A stretch of 64,000 bases of DNA, from the NCBI RefSeq assembly GCF_014650075.1, contig NZ_BMUG01000001.1, forward strand, positions 510,710 through 574,709, given 5' to 3'. Source of the DNA: Streptomyces microflavus. GTDB taxonomy: Bacteria > Actinomycetota > Actinomycetes > Streptomycetales > Streptomycetaceae. The notes beneath the pieces were generated by a model. That model worked only from the letters and a program-made list of their open reading frames with translations, was not told where the DNA came from and did not search any database. Shown here one piece after another: positions 25,611 through 34,825 of this stretch; positions within the stretch are counted from its first letter, which is position 1; each line of letters begins with the position of its first letter. A program made the translations under genes and the position numbers.

Positions 25611-28250
25611 ATGAGCACCTCTGCAACCCGGAGCAAGCCGGTGAAGAGGCCCAAACTGGCCGTGATCGTGGCCAATGGCATCACCGGGGACTCCCGGGTG
25701 CAGAAAACGGCCCTCGCCGCAGCGCGGGCGGGCTGGGACGTCACCCTCATCGGGCGTAGCACCGGCAAGAAGCGCGAGCACGCCTGGTTCGGTCCGGTCA
25801 AGGTCATCCGGGTGCCGGTGGCGAACCACTACTCCCGCCGGGTCGCGGCCAAGGGCAAGCAGGCGAGCACCCGTTCGCTGGTGACCCAGTGGGGCGTCTC
25901 GGACAACAAGGCGCTGGAGCAGCTGCGCGCCGAGCACAAGGCATGGGTACGGGAGCAGAGTGCCCGGATCGGCTGGAGCAGCGGCTCCCCCGTGGCGGGG
26001 GTTCCCGCGGCCGGCCGCAAGGCATGGATCCGGGCCCGGCGCAGCGCACACCGGATCAGGGTGCGCGCCTACCGCTGGGAAGAGGGCCACAAGGCCCGCA
26101 ACAAGGCGAAGAACGCCGAGGCGAACGGCGACTGGCGGCACGACTGGCCCGGTCTGGTCGATCTCGATCTGGCCTTCGGCCCGGTGATCGAGGAGCTGGA
26201 GCCGGATGTCATCCACGCCAATGACATCACCATGATCAACACGGGTGCGCTGGCGGCCGCCAGGCTCCGCGCCCGGGGCCTCAAGTGCGCCTGGCTCTAC
26301 GACGCCCACGAGTACGTCGCGGGTGTCGAGTGGCGGCTGCCCGCCATGGACTCGGCCTTCCCCGCGGTGGAGCGCGAGTTCATCGGCAAGGCCGACGCGG
26401 TCGTGACGGTCTCACCGGAGATCGCCGAGATCATCCAGGCCGACCACAAGCTCGCCACGACTCCGCTCGTGGTCCGCAACACGCCGATCCGCGGGGTCGT
26501 CGGGGAGAACACCGGACGCGTATCGGTCCGGGCGGCCTGTGAGCTGGGCGACGACGTCCCGCTGTTGGTGTACTCCGGCTGGATCGCCTCCGAACGCGGT
26601 CTGGGTACCGCCGTGGAGGGCCTCGCGCAGCTGCCGGACCACCACCTGGCCATCGTGGCCGGCTTCAAGAGCGACGAGCTGACCCGGCTGCTGGAGCAGG
26701 CGGAGCAGCTGGGCGTCCGTGACCGCATCCACGTCGTCCCGTACGTGGCGCAGCACGAGGTGGCCGACTACCTCTCCACCGCCGACCTCGGCCTGATCTG
26801 CTCGAAGCGCACCATCAACTACGAGCTGTCGCTGCCCACCAAGACGGCCGAATACCTGCACGCGGGGCTGCCGATCGTCGCCAGCGACGTGCAGACCCTC
26901 AGCGCCTACGTGCGCGAGCACCGTGTCGGCGAGGTCTTCGTCTCGGGCGACGCCGAGTCGTTCGTGGCGGCGGTCACCCGTGGCATCGCCGACCGGGACG
27001 CCATGAAGGAACGCATCAGCGACGCGATCCTCACCGACCTCTCCTGGGAACACCAGTGCGAGGGCCTCATGCGGCTGTACAGCGAGATCTCGGGCAAGAC
27101 GCCTCCGAGCCCGCTGCCGGACGCTCCGTGGGACGCCCAGGAGCGCCCCGCGTCCACGGACCGCGAAGAGCCCCCGGCGATGCTGATGGGGGAGTGGACA
27201 CCCCTCGGCTCCACCCCGATCAAGCTCGGTCTGGGTCCCGCCAACTTCGCCGGTCAGCTGGCCGCGTTCGCCAGTGCCGTCTGCCGTGAGCGGGCCGACG
27301 TCTCGGCCGAGGTGGTCAAGCACCGCACCGCGAGCTCGGGGCATGAATACCCCGCGGACGTCTATGTCGACGGCCGGGCGCTCAAGAAGCTCGACGGTCA
27401 GCTGGAGCAGGTGCAGCGGATCGTCCCGCGGTACACGCACCTGATCGCCGACGCGTTCCGCCCCGTCTTCGGAGGCCTGAACGGGGACAGCATCGAGGGC
27501 GACCTGCCGGCCCTGCACAAGGCCGGCATCAAGGTGGCCCTCCTGGCCCACGGCAGCGAGGTGCGCCACCCGCTGCACCACATGGCCCGCAACCCCTTCT
27601 CCCTCTTCCACGACGCCCCGGAGGGCTACACCGAGCAGCTGCTGCCCGGCGCCGAGCGCAACCGGCGCATCGCGGAGGAGAGCGGACTGCCGGTCTTCGT
27701 CACCACCCCCGACCTCCTCGTCGACCTTCCGATGGCGACCTGGGCGCCGCTCGTCGTCGACGTGGACGCCTGGGCCTGCGACCAGCCCGTCATGGAGCGG
27801 AAGCGGCCGGTCGTGCTGCACGCCCCGTCGGCCCGCTGGACCAAGGGAACCGACCGGGTGCTGCCCCTGCTGGAGGACCTGGACCGGCGCAAGGTGATCG
27901 AGCTCAAGCTCGCCGAGAAGGTGTCCTGGTCCCGGATCCGCGCCATGGTCCAGGAGGCCGACCTGGTCATCGACCAGTTCGCGGTCGGCATGTACGGCAC
28001 CTTCGCCTGCGAGAGCATGGCGGCCGGCAAGCCGGTCATCGCCTACCTCGATGACGAATCGGTCGCGCTGTCCGGCGTCACCCCGCCGATCGTCAACGCC
28101 TCGCCCGACTCCCTCGGCCAGGTGCTGGAGCAGCTGCTCGACGACCGGCACGCGGCTGCGCGGATCGGCATCGACTCGGTGAAGTACGTCCGGGCCCACC
28201 ACGACGGGACGGCCACCGCGGCCGCGCTGGCGTCCTTCCTCACGGTGTAG
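25611..28250 (+). CDS. Large two-module glycosyltransferase (GT-B fold, GT4-like)
   Basis: An 879-aa protein that appears to contain two glycosyltransferase units. Module 1 (about 1-500) begins LAVIVANGITGDSRVQK, has a long basic insertion (~60-165), then DAHEYVAG, a conserved DAVVTVSPEIAE and the sugar-binding C-domain (LPTKTAEYLHAGLPIVASD). Module 2 (about 525-879) has GLGPANFAGQLAAFA and ends in another GT-B C-domain (MYGTFACESMAAGKPVIAY). Module 1 is paralogous to the protein encoded at 29596. ATG 25611 is preceded by AAGGAATTCTGTA. A long palindromic terminator follows. Probably a cell-wall glycopolymer glycosyltransferase; donor sugars unknown. Confidence 0.85.
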   Translation: MSTSATRSKPVKRPKLAVIVANGITGDSRVQKTALAAARAGWDVTLIGRSTGKKREHAWFGPVKVIRVPVANHYSRRVAAKGKQASTRSLVTQWGVSDNKALEQLRAEHKAWVREQSARIGWSSGSPVAGVPAAGRKAWIRARRSAHRIRVRAYRWEEGHKARNKAKNAEANGDWRHDWPGLVDLDLAFGPVIEELEPDVIHANDITMINTGALAAARLRARGLKCAWLYDAHEYVAGVEWRLPAMDSAFPAVEREFIGKADAVVTVSPEIAEIIQADHKLATTPLVVRNTPIRGVVGENTGRVSVRAACELGDDVPLLVYSGWIASERGLGTAVEGLAQLPDHHLAIVAGFKSDELTRLLEQAEQLGVRDRIHVVPYVAQHEVADYLSTADLGLICSKRTINYELSLPTKTAEYLHAGLPIVASDVQTLSAYVREHRVGEVFVSGDAESFVAAVTRGIADRDAMKERISDAILTDLSWEHQCEGLMRLYSEISGKTPPSPLPDAPWDAQERPASTDREEPPAMLMGEWTPLGSTPIKLGLGPANFAGQLAAFASAVCRERADVSAEVVKHRTASSGHEYPADVYVDGRALKKLDGQLEQVQRIVPRYTHLIADAFRPVFGGLNGDSIEGDLPALHKAGIKVALLAHGSEVRHPLHHMARNPFSLFHDAPEGYTEQLLPGAERNRRIAEESGLPVFVTTPDLLVDLPMATWAPLVVDVDAWACDQPVMERKRPVVLHAPSARWTKGTDRVLPLLEDLDRRKVIELKLAEKVSWSRIRAMVQEADLVIDQFAVGMYGTFACESMAAGKPVIAYLDDESVALSGVTPPIVNASPDSLGQVLEQLLDDRHAAARIGIDSVKYVRAHHDGTATAAALASFLTV

Positions 28251-28270
28251 CGGGCGCGCTCGCCCGAAAC

Positions 28271-28311
28271 GGCATGAGGGGCTCCCCGCCAGGCGGGGAG
28301 CCCCTCATGCC
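28271..28311. terminator. Bidirectional terminator, 20-bp perfect palindrome
   Basis: Left arm 28271-28290 and right arm 28292-28311 are perfect reverse complements with a single-base spacer. It lies between the convergent genes ending at 28250 (+) and 28331 (-). Confidence 0.9.
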
Positions 28312-28330
28312 GTGTACGGCAGCAGCCGGA

Positions 28331-29422
28331 TCAGCCGCGCAGCGCCTCTTCCATCAGCTGCACGACCCGTACGGCCGCGGTGCCCTCGCCGTACGGGGTG
28401 CCGCGGGGGGCGTCCGGGGCAGGCCGGGTGGCCAGTGCGGCCCACTCGGCGGCCGGAAGGTCCTGCGGATCCGGTACGAGGACGTTCCAGCCGCCCTCCA
28501 GGGTCTCCACCCACTCGGTCTCCGGGCGGACCGTGCTGCAGGCCCGGCCCAGCAGGAACGCTTCCTTCTGCAGCCCACCGGAGTCGGTGACCACGCCCGC
28601 CGAGGCCAGCACCGCGGCGACCAGACCCGCGTACGGCAGCGGGCGGCCGACGTGCAGATTGCCCTGCTGCAACTTGATGCCGTGCTCCTCGGCGCGGGCC
28701 ACCAGACGGGGGTGGGCGAGCAGCGCCACCGGCACCGGCAGCGCGGCCAGCGAGGCGAGGATGGCGGAGAGCCGCTCCGGGTCGTCGGTGTTGTCCGGCC
28801 GGTGCAGCGTGGCGAGCAGGAACGGAGCGGCCGGATCGATGCCCTCGGGCAGTGCCGGTGCGGGGTGCTCCCCGGCCTTCACCGCGTCGCGGATGCGCAG
28901 GCAGATGTCGACCATCACGTCACCCGCCAGCCGGGACCTGTCGGCCAGGCCCTCGTCGGCGAGGTGGCGCATGGCCTCCTCGGTGGGGGCCAGCAGCAGA
29001 TCGGCGCAGTGGTCGGTGAGGACCCGGTTGTGCTCCTCCGGCATCCGGCGGTTGAAGGACCGCAGGCCGGCTTCGAGATGGGCCACCGGCAGGTGCATCT
29101 TCACCGCGGACAGCGCGCCGGCGACGGTGGAGTTGGTGTCCCCGTAGACCAGGACCCAGTCCGGCCGCTCGTCCTCCAGCACCTTGTCCATCGCGGCGAG
29201 CACCGCTCCGGTCTGCACCCCGTGGCTCCCCGAGCCCACGCCCAGGTGCACATCGGGGGCGGGGATGCCGAGTCCGTCGAAGAACACGTCGGACAGATCG
29301 GCGTCGTAGTGCTGACCGGTGTGCACGATGACGTGCTGATGCGGGGTGCCGGCGAAAGCCGCGGCGATGGGCGCGAGCTTCACGAGCTGGGGGCGGGCGC
29401 CGACGACGCTGAGGACCTTCAC
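28331..29422 (-). CDS. UDP-N-acetylglucosamine 2-epimerase (non-hydrolysing), WbpI/WecB-like
   Basis: Epimerises C2 of a UDP-HexNAc derivative, 363 aa. In this context the likely substrate is UDP-GlcNAc(3NAc)A, giving UDP-ManNAc(3NAc)A (the WbpI reaction). Motifs: VVGARPQLVKLAPI at the N-terminus, HTGQHYD, GDTNSTVAGA, HLEAGLRS, PEEHNR and TDSGGLQKEA. The start is GTG at 29422 because GGGAGAAG lies 7 bases upstream and the product begins (M)KVLSVVGARPQ; the open frame continues upstream without conserved sequence. Transcribed opposite to the neighbouring glycosyltransferases. It could instead make ordinary UDP-ManNAc (WecB). Confidence 0.9.
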   Translation of the reverse strand: MKVLSVVGARPQLVKLAPIAAAFAGTPHQHVIVHTGQHYDADLSDVFFDGLGIPAPDVHLGVGSGSHGVQTGAVLAAMDKVLEDERPDWVLVYGDTNSTVAGALSAVKMHLPVAHLEAGLRSFNRRMPEEHNRVLTDHCADLLLAPTEEAMRHLADEGLADRSRLAGDVMVDICLRIRDAVKAGEHPAPALPEGIDPAAPFLLATLHRPDNTDDPERLSAILASLAALPVPVALLAHPRLVARAEEHGIKLQQGNLHVGRPLPYAGLVAAVLASAGVVTDSGGLQKEAFLLGRACSTVRPETEWVETLEGGWNVLVPDPQDLPAAEWAALATRPAPDAPRGTPYGEGTAAVRVVQLMEEALRG

Positions 29423-29595
29423 GTTGTTCTTCTCCCTGGAGGCTGCCTGGCCCGTTGCGGGCCGGCTCCGATGGTACGTGGACCCTTGCGGAGCACCGTC
29501 ACCGCGGCCCTCCACAAGCCCGGTATGCTCGCTCGTTGCGGTATGTCTGCGGCGGGGAGAAGGCCGTGACGGCGGCTATCAGGAAAGGCGCATAC

Positions 29596-31203
29596 ATGGA
29601 GTCCGACAGCACCACGAGGCACAAGCCCCGGGGACGGGTCGTCATGCTCGTCGACAACGGGGTCAAGGGTGACTCCCGGGTGCAGAAAGCCGCCCGGTCG
29701 GCAGCCGACGCCGGCTGGGACGTCGTACTCTTCGGGGTCTCGCCCGACAGCCAGAAGCACTCCTGGAAGCTCGGGAGCGCCGAGGTGCGGCTGATTCCCA
29801 AGCCGACCCCGCTCAACCCGCGCCGTCATGACATGCGCCGCCCCTTCCCGCGCCGCCCGCTCGCCTACCGTTCGCCGCAGGTGGCGCGCTACCGCGTCCA
29901 GGCCGCCAAGGCATGGCGCTCGGACCTGGCCTTCCGGCAGGCGTCCGTGAAGGCGGCCAAGGCAGGGCACCCGGGCCGCAGCGCCGGAGGCTCCACGGCC
30001 CGCCTGCTGGTGCCCCGGCTGAGCGCCAAGGTCTACAGCAAGTGGGTCGCGCTGCGCGCCCGTGAGACGACCGACCTGCAGAAGCGCCGGTCCATGCTGG
30101 ACGCACGGGTGGACCGCACGACGACCGCCATGTGGCAGCTGCTGATGAAGGAGCGGGCCTGGCGTCGCCTCACGCCCAACCTGTGGGACTTCGAGCTCGC
30201 CTTCGCCAAGCACATCGACGCCCTGAAGCCCGACCTCATCCACGCACACGACTTCAAGATGCTCGGAGTCGGCGCGCGGGCCGCGGTGCGCGCCCGGGCG
30301 GCCGGCCGGCCGGTGAAACTCGTCTGGGACGCCCACGAGTACGTTCCCGGTCTGCCGCCGCGCCACGGGCGCTGGCTCCCCGGCCATGTGGCCTGGGAGA
30401 AGGAGCACGCCGTGTTCGCCGACGCGGTGGTCACGGTCTCGCCCGCCCTCGCCGAACTGCTCAAGGAGGGGCATGACCTCGAGGAGCTCCCGACGGTCGT
30501 GCTCAACGCTCCGGTGCTCTCCCCGGCGGCCGACGAAGTGGCCGGAGCGGACCCGGTACCGGACCTCCGCGAGCTGTGCGGCGTCGGCGCGGACACCCCG
30601 CTGCTCGCGTACGTCGGTGGCATCAACCCGGTCCGCGGGGTGGAGACGATCATCGAAGGCCTCACCCTGATGCCGGACGTGCACGTCGCCATGGTCTCCG
30701 TACCGCCGGGCAAGCCGTACGCGGCCACGGCCACGATCGCCAAGCTCGTCGACGAGCTCGGCGTCGGTGACCGGGTGCACTTCCTGCCGTTCGTACCGCA
30801 CTGGCAGGTGGCCGACTTCGTGGCCCCGGCGGATGCCGCCGTCAGCCCGCTCCACCACCTGGCCAACCACGAGCTGGCGCTGAGCAACAAGTTCTTCGAG
30901 TACGCGCAGGCCAGGCTCCCGCAGGTCGTCAGCGACATCCGCACGATGTCGGAGATGGTCAGGTCGACCGGTCAGGGCGAGGTCTTCCGGGCCCAGGACA
31001 CCGAGGACTACGTGCGGGCGGTCAAGGCCGTCCTGGCCGACCCCGAGCGTTACCGGGCCGCGTACGACAAGCCCGGGCTGCTCGAGAAGTGGACCTGGGA
31101 GGCGCAGGCCGAGATCCTCGACGGCATCTACAGCCGCCTGCTGCCGGACCGCCCCAAGGCGGCCGCCCCGGCCGCGGAGCCCAGGGCAGATGCCCACGCG
31201 TGA
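29596..31203 (+). CDS. Glycosyltransferase family 4-like protein
   Basis: GT-B glycosyltransferase, 535 aa from ATG 29596. It opens RVVMLVDNGVKGDSRVQK, followed by a basic insertion, DAHEYVPG, VVTVSPALAE and a C-domain with ALSNKFFEYAQARLPQVVSD. Its N-domain is a clear paralog of module 1 of the 879-aa enzyme encoded at 25611. The ribosome site AGGAAAGG precedes ATG 29596; an alternative GTG at 29566 with GGGGAGAAGG upstream would add ten residues, so the exact start is uncertain. A 29-bp perfect palindrome follows. Predicted role in glycopolymer assembly; substrate unknown. Confidence 0.85.
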   Translation: MESDSTTRHKPRGRVVMLVDNGVKGDSRVQKAARSAADAGWDVVLFGVSPDSQKHSWKLGSAEVRLIPKPTPLNPRRHDMRRPFPRRPLAYRSPQVARYRVQAAKAWRSDLAFRQASVKAAKAGHPGRSAGGSTARLLVPRLSAKVYSKWVALRARETTDLQKRRSMLDARVDRTTTAMWQLLMKERAWRRLTPNLWDFELAFAKHIDALKPDLIHAHDFKMLGVGARAAVRARAAGRPVKLVWDAHEYVPGLPPRHGRWLPGHVAWEKEHAVFADAVVTVSPALAELLKEGHDLEELPTVVLNAPVLSPAADEVAGADPVPDLRELCGVGADTPLLAYVGGINPVRGVETIIEGLTLMPDVHVAMVSVPPGKPYAATATIAKLVDELGVGDRVHFLPFVPHWQVADFVAPADAAVSPLHHLANHELALSNKFFEYAQARLPQVVSDIRTMSEMVRSTGQGEVFRAQDTEDYVRAVKAVLADPERYRAAYDKPGLLEKWTWEAQAEILDGIYSRLLPDRPKAAAPAAEPRADAHA

Positions 31204-31210
31204 GCCCACG

Positions 31211-31270
31211 CCCCTCATGACGGAAGGCCCCGCACCGGGAACCCGGTGCGGGGCCTTCCGTCATGAGGGG
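31211..31270. terminator. Bidirectional terminator, 29-bp perfect palindrome
   Basis: Left arm 31211-31239 and right arm 31242-31270 are perfect reverse complements around a 2-nt spacer. The arms begin CCCCTCATGACGG. It lies between convergent genes ending at 31203 (+) and 31282 (-). The outer CATGAGGGG element also occurs in the palindrome at 28271-28311. Confidence 0.9.
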
Positions 31271-31281
31271 ACCGGTGTCGG

Positions 31282-32412
31282 TCACAGCCTCGCGCGCAGC
31301 CAGCGGACCGAGGGCTGTTCGATGTAGCGGTGCACCAGCCAGGAGAGCACCAGCAGAAGGAAGACGGTGACGCCCAGGGTCGGCCAGGCGCCCAGCCGAC
31401 CGTACAGGGTCCGGATCATGGCCCATCCCAGCTCCTCGTGGAGGAGGTAGAGGGGGTACACCAGCGCCCCGGCGGTGGCGAGCCAGCGCCACTGGAGACC
31501 GTCGAGCCAGTGCAGTGCCACCGCGAGGACGATGAGGTAGAAGCTCGTCACCAGGGCCAGGGCCAGATACGGGCTGCGGTCGAAGTCCAGGTCGTCCCGC
31601 AGCCGGTCCCCGTGCTCGATCAGGTCGCTCTGCATGGTGAGCCAGCTCATGCCCAGCAGCAGCCACAGCTTCAGGTCCGGGCCGAAGCGGTAGATCAGGT
31701 ACATCGCGATACCGGAGACGAACAGCGAGGTGTTCAGCGCCGGGGCCAGCGTGGACAGCACCGGGACCGCGTCGCCCTGCTGGAGCATGACGGAGAGGAT
31801 CAGCCAGGACCAGCAGAAGATGTAGACGCGCTGGAAGTTGATTTCCTTGATCAGTACGACCAGGAAGACCAGGTAGAAGCAGAGCTCGACCCAGAGGGTC
31901 CAGTAGGCCCCGACCACGTGCTGCGCCTTCATGGGCACCTGGAACATCGTCAGGTTCATCAAGGTGTCGCTGTAGGTGGGGGAGGTACGGGTCCCGTCCG
32001 GCAGCAGCCGGTAGACGAGGATGCCCACGACCACCGAGAACCAGTAGGCGGGGAAGAGCCGCAGGAAACGGGCCCGGACGAACTGCCCCGGGGTGCGGCC
32101 CCAGGCGGACAGACAGATGACGAAGCCGCTGATGATGAAGAAGAGCTGGACCCCGTAGGAGCCGTACTTGGTGAAGGGGAACACCCAGGGGAACAGCTCC
32201 CGGGGATTCACGCCCCAGTTGACCGTGGTGGCCTTGTCGATCCCGGTGAAGTGGAAGGCGAGGACGGCCAGGGCCGCCACGACGCGGAGCGCATCGAGCG
32301 CGTAGAGCCGTGGCGGCGGCTTGGCAGCCGTCGTGTCGTCAGCCGGGAGGCCGGGGGCCGGATTCTTCGGGGGTGTCTCGTCCGGGGTACGCGTGGTCGA
32401 TCCGGCCGACAT
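31282..32412 (-). CDS. Acyltransferase family 3 (OafA-like) integral membrane O-acyltransferase
   Basis: Multi-pass membrane acyltransferase of the Acyltransferase_3 family, 376 aa, which acetylates or acylates extracellular sugars. It has the N-terminal signature LYALDALRVVAALAVLAFHF with the conserved His, about ten hydrophobic helices, and GVQLFFIISGFVI. The start was placed at ATG 32412, giving MSAGSTTRTP; GTG 32427 is a possible alternative and neither has a good ribosome site. It lies inside the diamino-uronate island, so O-acetylation of the wall polymer is the natural guess. No periplasmic SGNH domain is fused. Confidence 0.85.
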   Translation of the reverse strand: MSAGSTTRTPDETPPKNPAPGLPADDTTAAKPPPRLYALDALRVVAALAVLAFHFTGIDKATTVNWGVNPRELFPWVFPFTKYGSYGVQLFFIISGFVICLSAWGRTPGQFVRARFLRLFPAYWFSVVVGILVYRLLPDGTRTSPTYSDTLMNLTMFQVPMKAQHVVGAYWTLWVELCFYLVFLVVLIKEINFQRVYIFCWSWLILSVMLQQGDAVPVLSTLAPALNTSLFVSGIAMYLIYRFGPDLKLWLLLGMSWLTMQSDLIEHGDRLRDDLDFDRSPYLALALVTSFYLIVLAVALHWLDGLQWRWLATAGALVYPLYLLHEELGWAMIRTLYGRLGAWPTLGVTVFLLLVLSWLVHRYIEQPSVRWLRARL

Positions 32413-32497
32413 GGAAGGTGGGTTCACCGCCTTATGATCGCCCCTCGGACAGCTACCCGGTAAACATTTCGGACCAGGACCGCAGGGGTGATACGAG

Positions 32498-33100
32498 TCA
32501 CGCCGGGCGTTCGCCGAGCGCCCCGCCCTCCTCCTCGTACACCGTTCCGCTCTGCGGGCACTCCCACACACCCGGCTCACCCTCGCGCGCGACCAGGCGG
32601 ACGCCACTGCGGCCCACCCAGCCGATCTGCCGGGCCGGTACGCCGACGACCAGGGCGAAGTCCGGGACGTCCTTGGTCACCACGGCACCGGCCGCGACCA
32701 TGGCCCAGCGGCCGATGCGTACCGGCGCGACACAGACCGAGCGCGCGCCGAGCGAGGCGCCCTCGGCGACCTTGACGCCGACGGCCTCCCAGTCGCCGCC
32801 GCGCTTCTGCTTGCCGTCGGGGTCCACGGAGCGCGGGTTGTGGTCGTTGGTGAGGACCACAGCCGGGCCGACGAAGACGCCGTCGCCGAGCTCGGCGGGC
32901 TCGTAGACGAGGGCGTAGTTCTGCAGCTTGACGTTGTTGCCGATGCGGACGCCGGTACCGACGTAGGCACCCCGCCCGACGACGCAGCCCTCGCCGAGCT
33001 TCGCTCCCTCACGGATCTGCGCCAGTTCCCAGACGCTGCTGCCTGCCCCGATCTCGGCGGTCTCGTCGACCTGGGCGGTGGGCTGGACCCTGTAGTTCAC
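32498..33100 (-). CDS. Left-handed beta-helix N-acetyltransferase (WbpD/WlbB-like)
   Basis: The 200-aa product is built of hexapeptide repeats (VDETAEIGAGSSVWELAQI, GARSVCVAPVRIGRWAMVAAGAVV), as in acetyl-CoA-dependent WbpD/WlbB enzymes. LTNDHNPRS resembles the catalytic His/Asn loop of this family. The inferred reaction is N-acetylation of the C3 amine of UDP-GlcNAc(3NH2)A. The start is GTG 33100, behind GGAAGG at 9-10 bases, giving (M)NYRVQPTAQ. The C-terminal ~30 residues are charged and hold a single Cys (GVWECPQSG). It sits 85 bp upstream of the acyltransferase on the same strand, probably in one transcript. Confidence 0.88.
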   Translation of the reverse strand: MNYRVQPTAQVDETAEIGAGSSVWELAQIREGAKLGEGCVVGRGAYVGTGVRIGNNVKLQNYALVYEPAELGDGVFVGPAVVLTNDHNPRSVDPDGKQKRGGDWEAVGVKVAEGASLGARSVCVAPVRIGRWAMVAAGAVVTKDVPDFALVVGVPARQIGWVGRSGVRLVAREGEPGVWECPQSGTVYEEEGGALGERPA

Positions 33101-33215
33101 GTACGGATACCTTCCGGAGGCGGATTTGCCGGAAAGCATACGGTCTCCGGAGCGGAAGCCCGTAGCCCGGTGACGGGCCCACGTCCGCCCCCGGGCCGGA
33201 CCGGCGTGTGCCCGG

Positions 33216-34622
33216 TCAGATGAGGTGCTTGAAGGTGTTCCAGCCGTGGCCGATGGCGGTGCCGGAGTTGAGGCTGTTGCTCTTGCTGGTGTAGAGGAAG
33301 AGGTCGCCGCTGTTGCGGTTGATGGCGACGACGTCTGCGCGTCCGTCGCTGTTGATGTCGGTGAGGGTGAGGTGGCTCATCACGTTGAAGCTGGTGCCGA
33401 TTTCGATGCCGCTGCCGATGCCGCCGCCGGAGGTGCCGGGGTAGAGGAGGAGGGATCCGGTGTCTTCGCGGGTGGCGATGACGTCGGCGCGGTTGTCGCC
33501 GTTGAAGTCGCCGGCTGCGAGGTTGGTCATCTTCGACCAGCCGCTGCCGATCTGCTTGGTGTGGGTGACGCCGCTGCCGTTGCCGGTGTAGAGGTGCAGG
33601 GTGGCGTCCGTCTTGTTGACGGCGACGATGTCGGCCTTGCCGTCACCGGTGAAGTCGCCGGCGGCAAGCTGCTCGATGCCGGTCCAGCCATGTCCGATGT
33701 CGTCGGTGGACTTGAACCCGCCCTTGCCGTTGCCGATGTAGAGGAAGAGTTCGCCGGTGGTCTTCTTGGTGGCGACGAGGTCGCCGTCGCCGTCGCCGTT
33801 GAAGTCCGCGGCGGCGACCTTGTCCATGCCGGTCCAGCCGCCGCCGACCTCGCGGGTGAAGTTCACCCCGGAGGAGCCGTTGCCGGAATACAGCCGCAGA
33901 GTGCCCGTGGAATCCACGCCCAGCAGATCGTCCTTCAGGTCCCCGGTGTAATCGTGATCACGAGTGGCCGTGACGTCCTCGATGATGTTCTTGTAGCGGT
34001 ACGGCACGTAGGAACCGGAATTGTTGAAGTAGGCATACGGGATCGTGCGGCGTACGGCGTGGGGCGGGGTCTGCTCGATACCGACGTACGAAGTCTTCGA
34101 AGAGTCGGTCCAGCGCTCGAACAGGACGACGTGGGAACCACTCGTGGGGTTCGAGGGGTTGTGGAAGAGGAGCATGTCGCCCTTCTTCAGCTCGCTCTTG
34201 GTGATGCGCGTGGCGTACGTGTCGAGGTTGCCGGTCCAGGCGTTGGTGCCGAGGTTCCAGGCCATGGAGACCAGACCGGAGCAGTCGGTGCGGTAGCCGT
34301 CGAGGTAGTCGTTCATGCTGTACGGCACTTTTGCGTCGGCCCAGGTCTTCGCACGGGCTATGACCGCGCTCCGGGTGATCGGCGCCCCGGCGGGCAATGC
34401 GGCCGAGGGGGACGCGGAAAGACGGCTGCGAGAGGCGTCCGTCTTCAGCGGGCCCACTGTGCCCTGGGGGCGCTCGATGTCCTCGGCGGCGGTGCTCGCC
34501 GTGACAGCGGTGGTGGTGGGGGCGGCCGTGGCGGCGGCGGGAAGAACGAGGGTGCCGAGGACGGTGGCGGAGGCGAGGGCCACGGTGAGGGCAGCGGTGC
34601 GCGCAGAGATTGTCGCGGGCAT
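33216..34622 (-). CDS. Secreted NlpC/P60-like protein with FG-GAP (VCBS-type) repeats
   Basis: A 468-aa exported protein. The Sec signal peptide covers about residues 1-34 (VLGTLVLPAAATAAP). Residues ~75-210 resemble an NlpC/P60/CHAP cysteine peptidase: TDCSGLVSMAWN gives the nucleophile Cys and GSHVVLFERW the His. The remaining ~240 residues are four or five FG-GAP units of the form AAGDFTGDGKADIVAV, expected to form a beta-propeller. ATG 34622 has AAGGAG at 9 bases. Likely cleaves wall peptides or binds the cell surface outside the cell. It lies downstream of a small secreted peptide gene and a divergent LuxR-type regulator. Confidence 0.85.
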   Translation of the reverse strand: MPATISARTAALTVALASATVLGTLVLPAAATAAPTTTAVTASTAAEDIERPQGTVGPLKTDASRSRLSASPSAALPAGAPITRSAVIARAKTWADAKVPYSMNDYLDGYRTDCSGLVSMAWNLGTNAWTGNLDTYATRITKSELKKGDMLLFHNPSNPTSGSHVVLFERWTDSSKTSYVGIEQTPPHAVRRTIPYAYFNNSGSYVPYRYKNIIEDVTATRDHDYTGDLKDDLLGVDSTGTLRLYSGNGSSGVNFTREVGGGWTGMDKVAAADFNGDGDGDLVATKKTTGELFLYIGNGKGGFKSTDDIGHGWTGIEQLAAGDFTGDGKADIVAVNKTDATLHLYTGNGSGVTHTKQIGSGWSKMTNLAAGDFNGDNRADVIATREDTGSLLLYPGTSGGGIGSGIEIGTSFNVMSHLTLTDINSDGRADVVAINRNSGDLFLYTSKSNSLNSGTAIGHGWNTFKHLI

Positions 34623-34825
34623 GACTATTGGCTCCTTGTGGGGCGATCAGGTGGTGGAAGTCGGGAATGACCGCCCGCCGGAATATGAGTGGTCCGCGCG
34701 GCGGCGTCGAAGCGTGGGCGAAGCGAAGCGTGGCTGAAGCGAGGGGCGGGCCGGGCGTGAGCCAGGGGCCCGCCCGGCGAGGCGTGGCTGCCCCGCGGGC
34801 GCGGCAGCTGGGCTGCGCGGACCGG

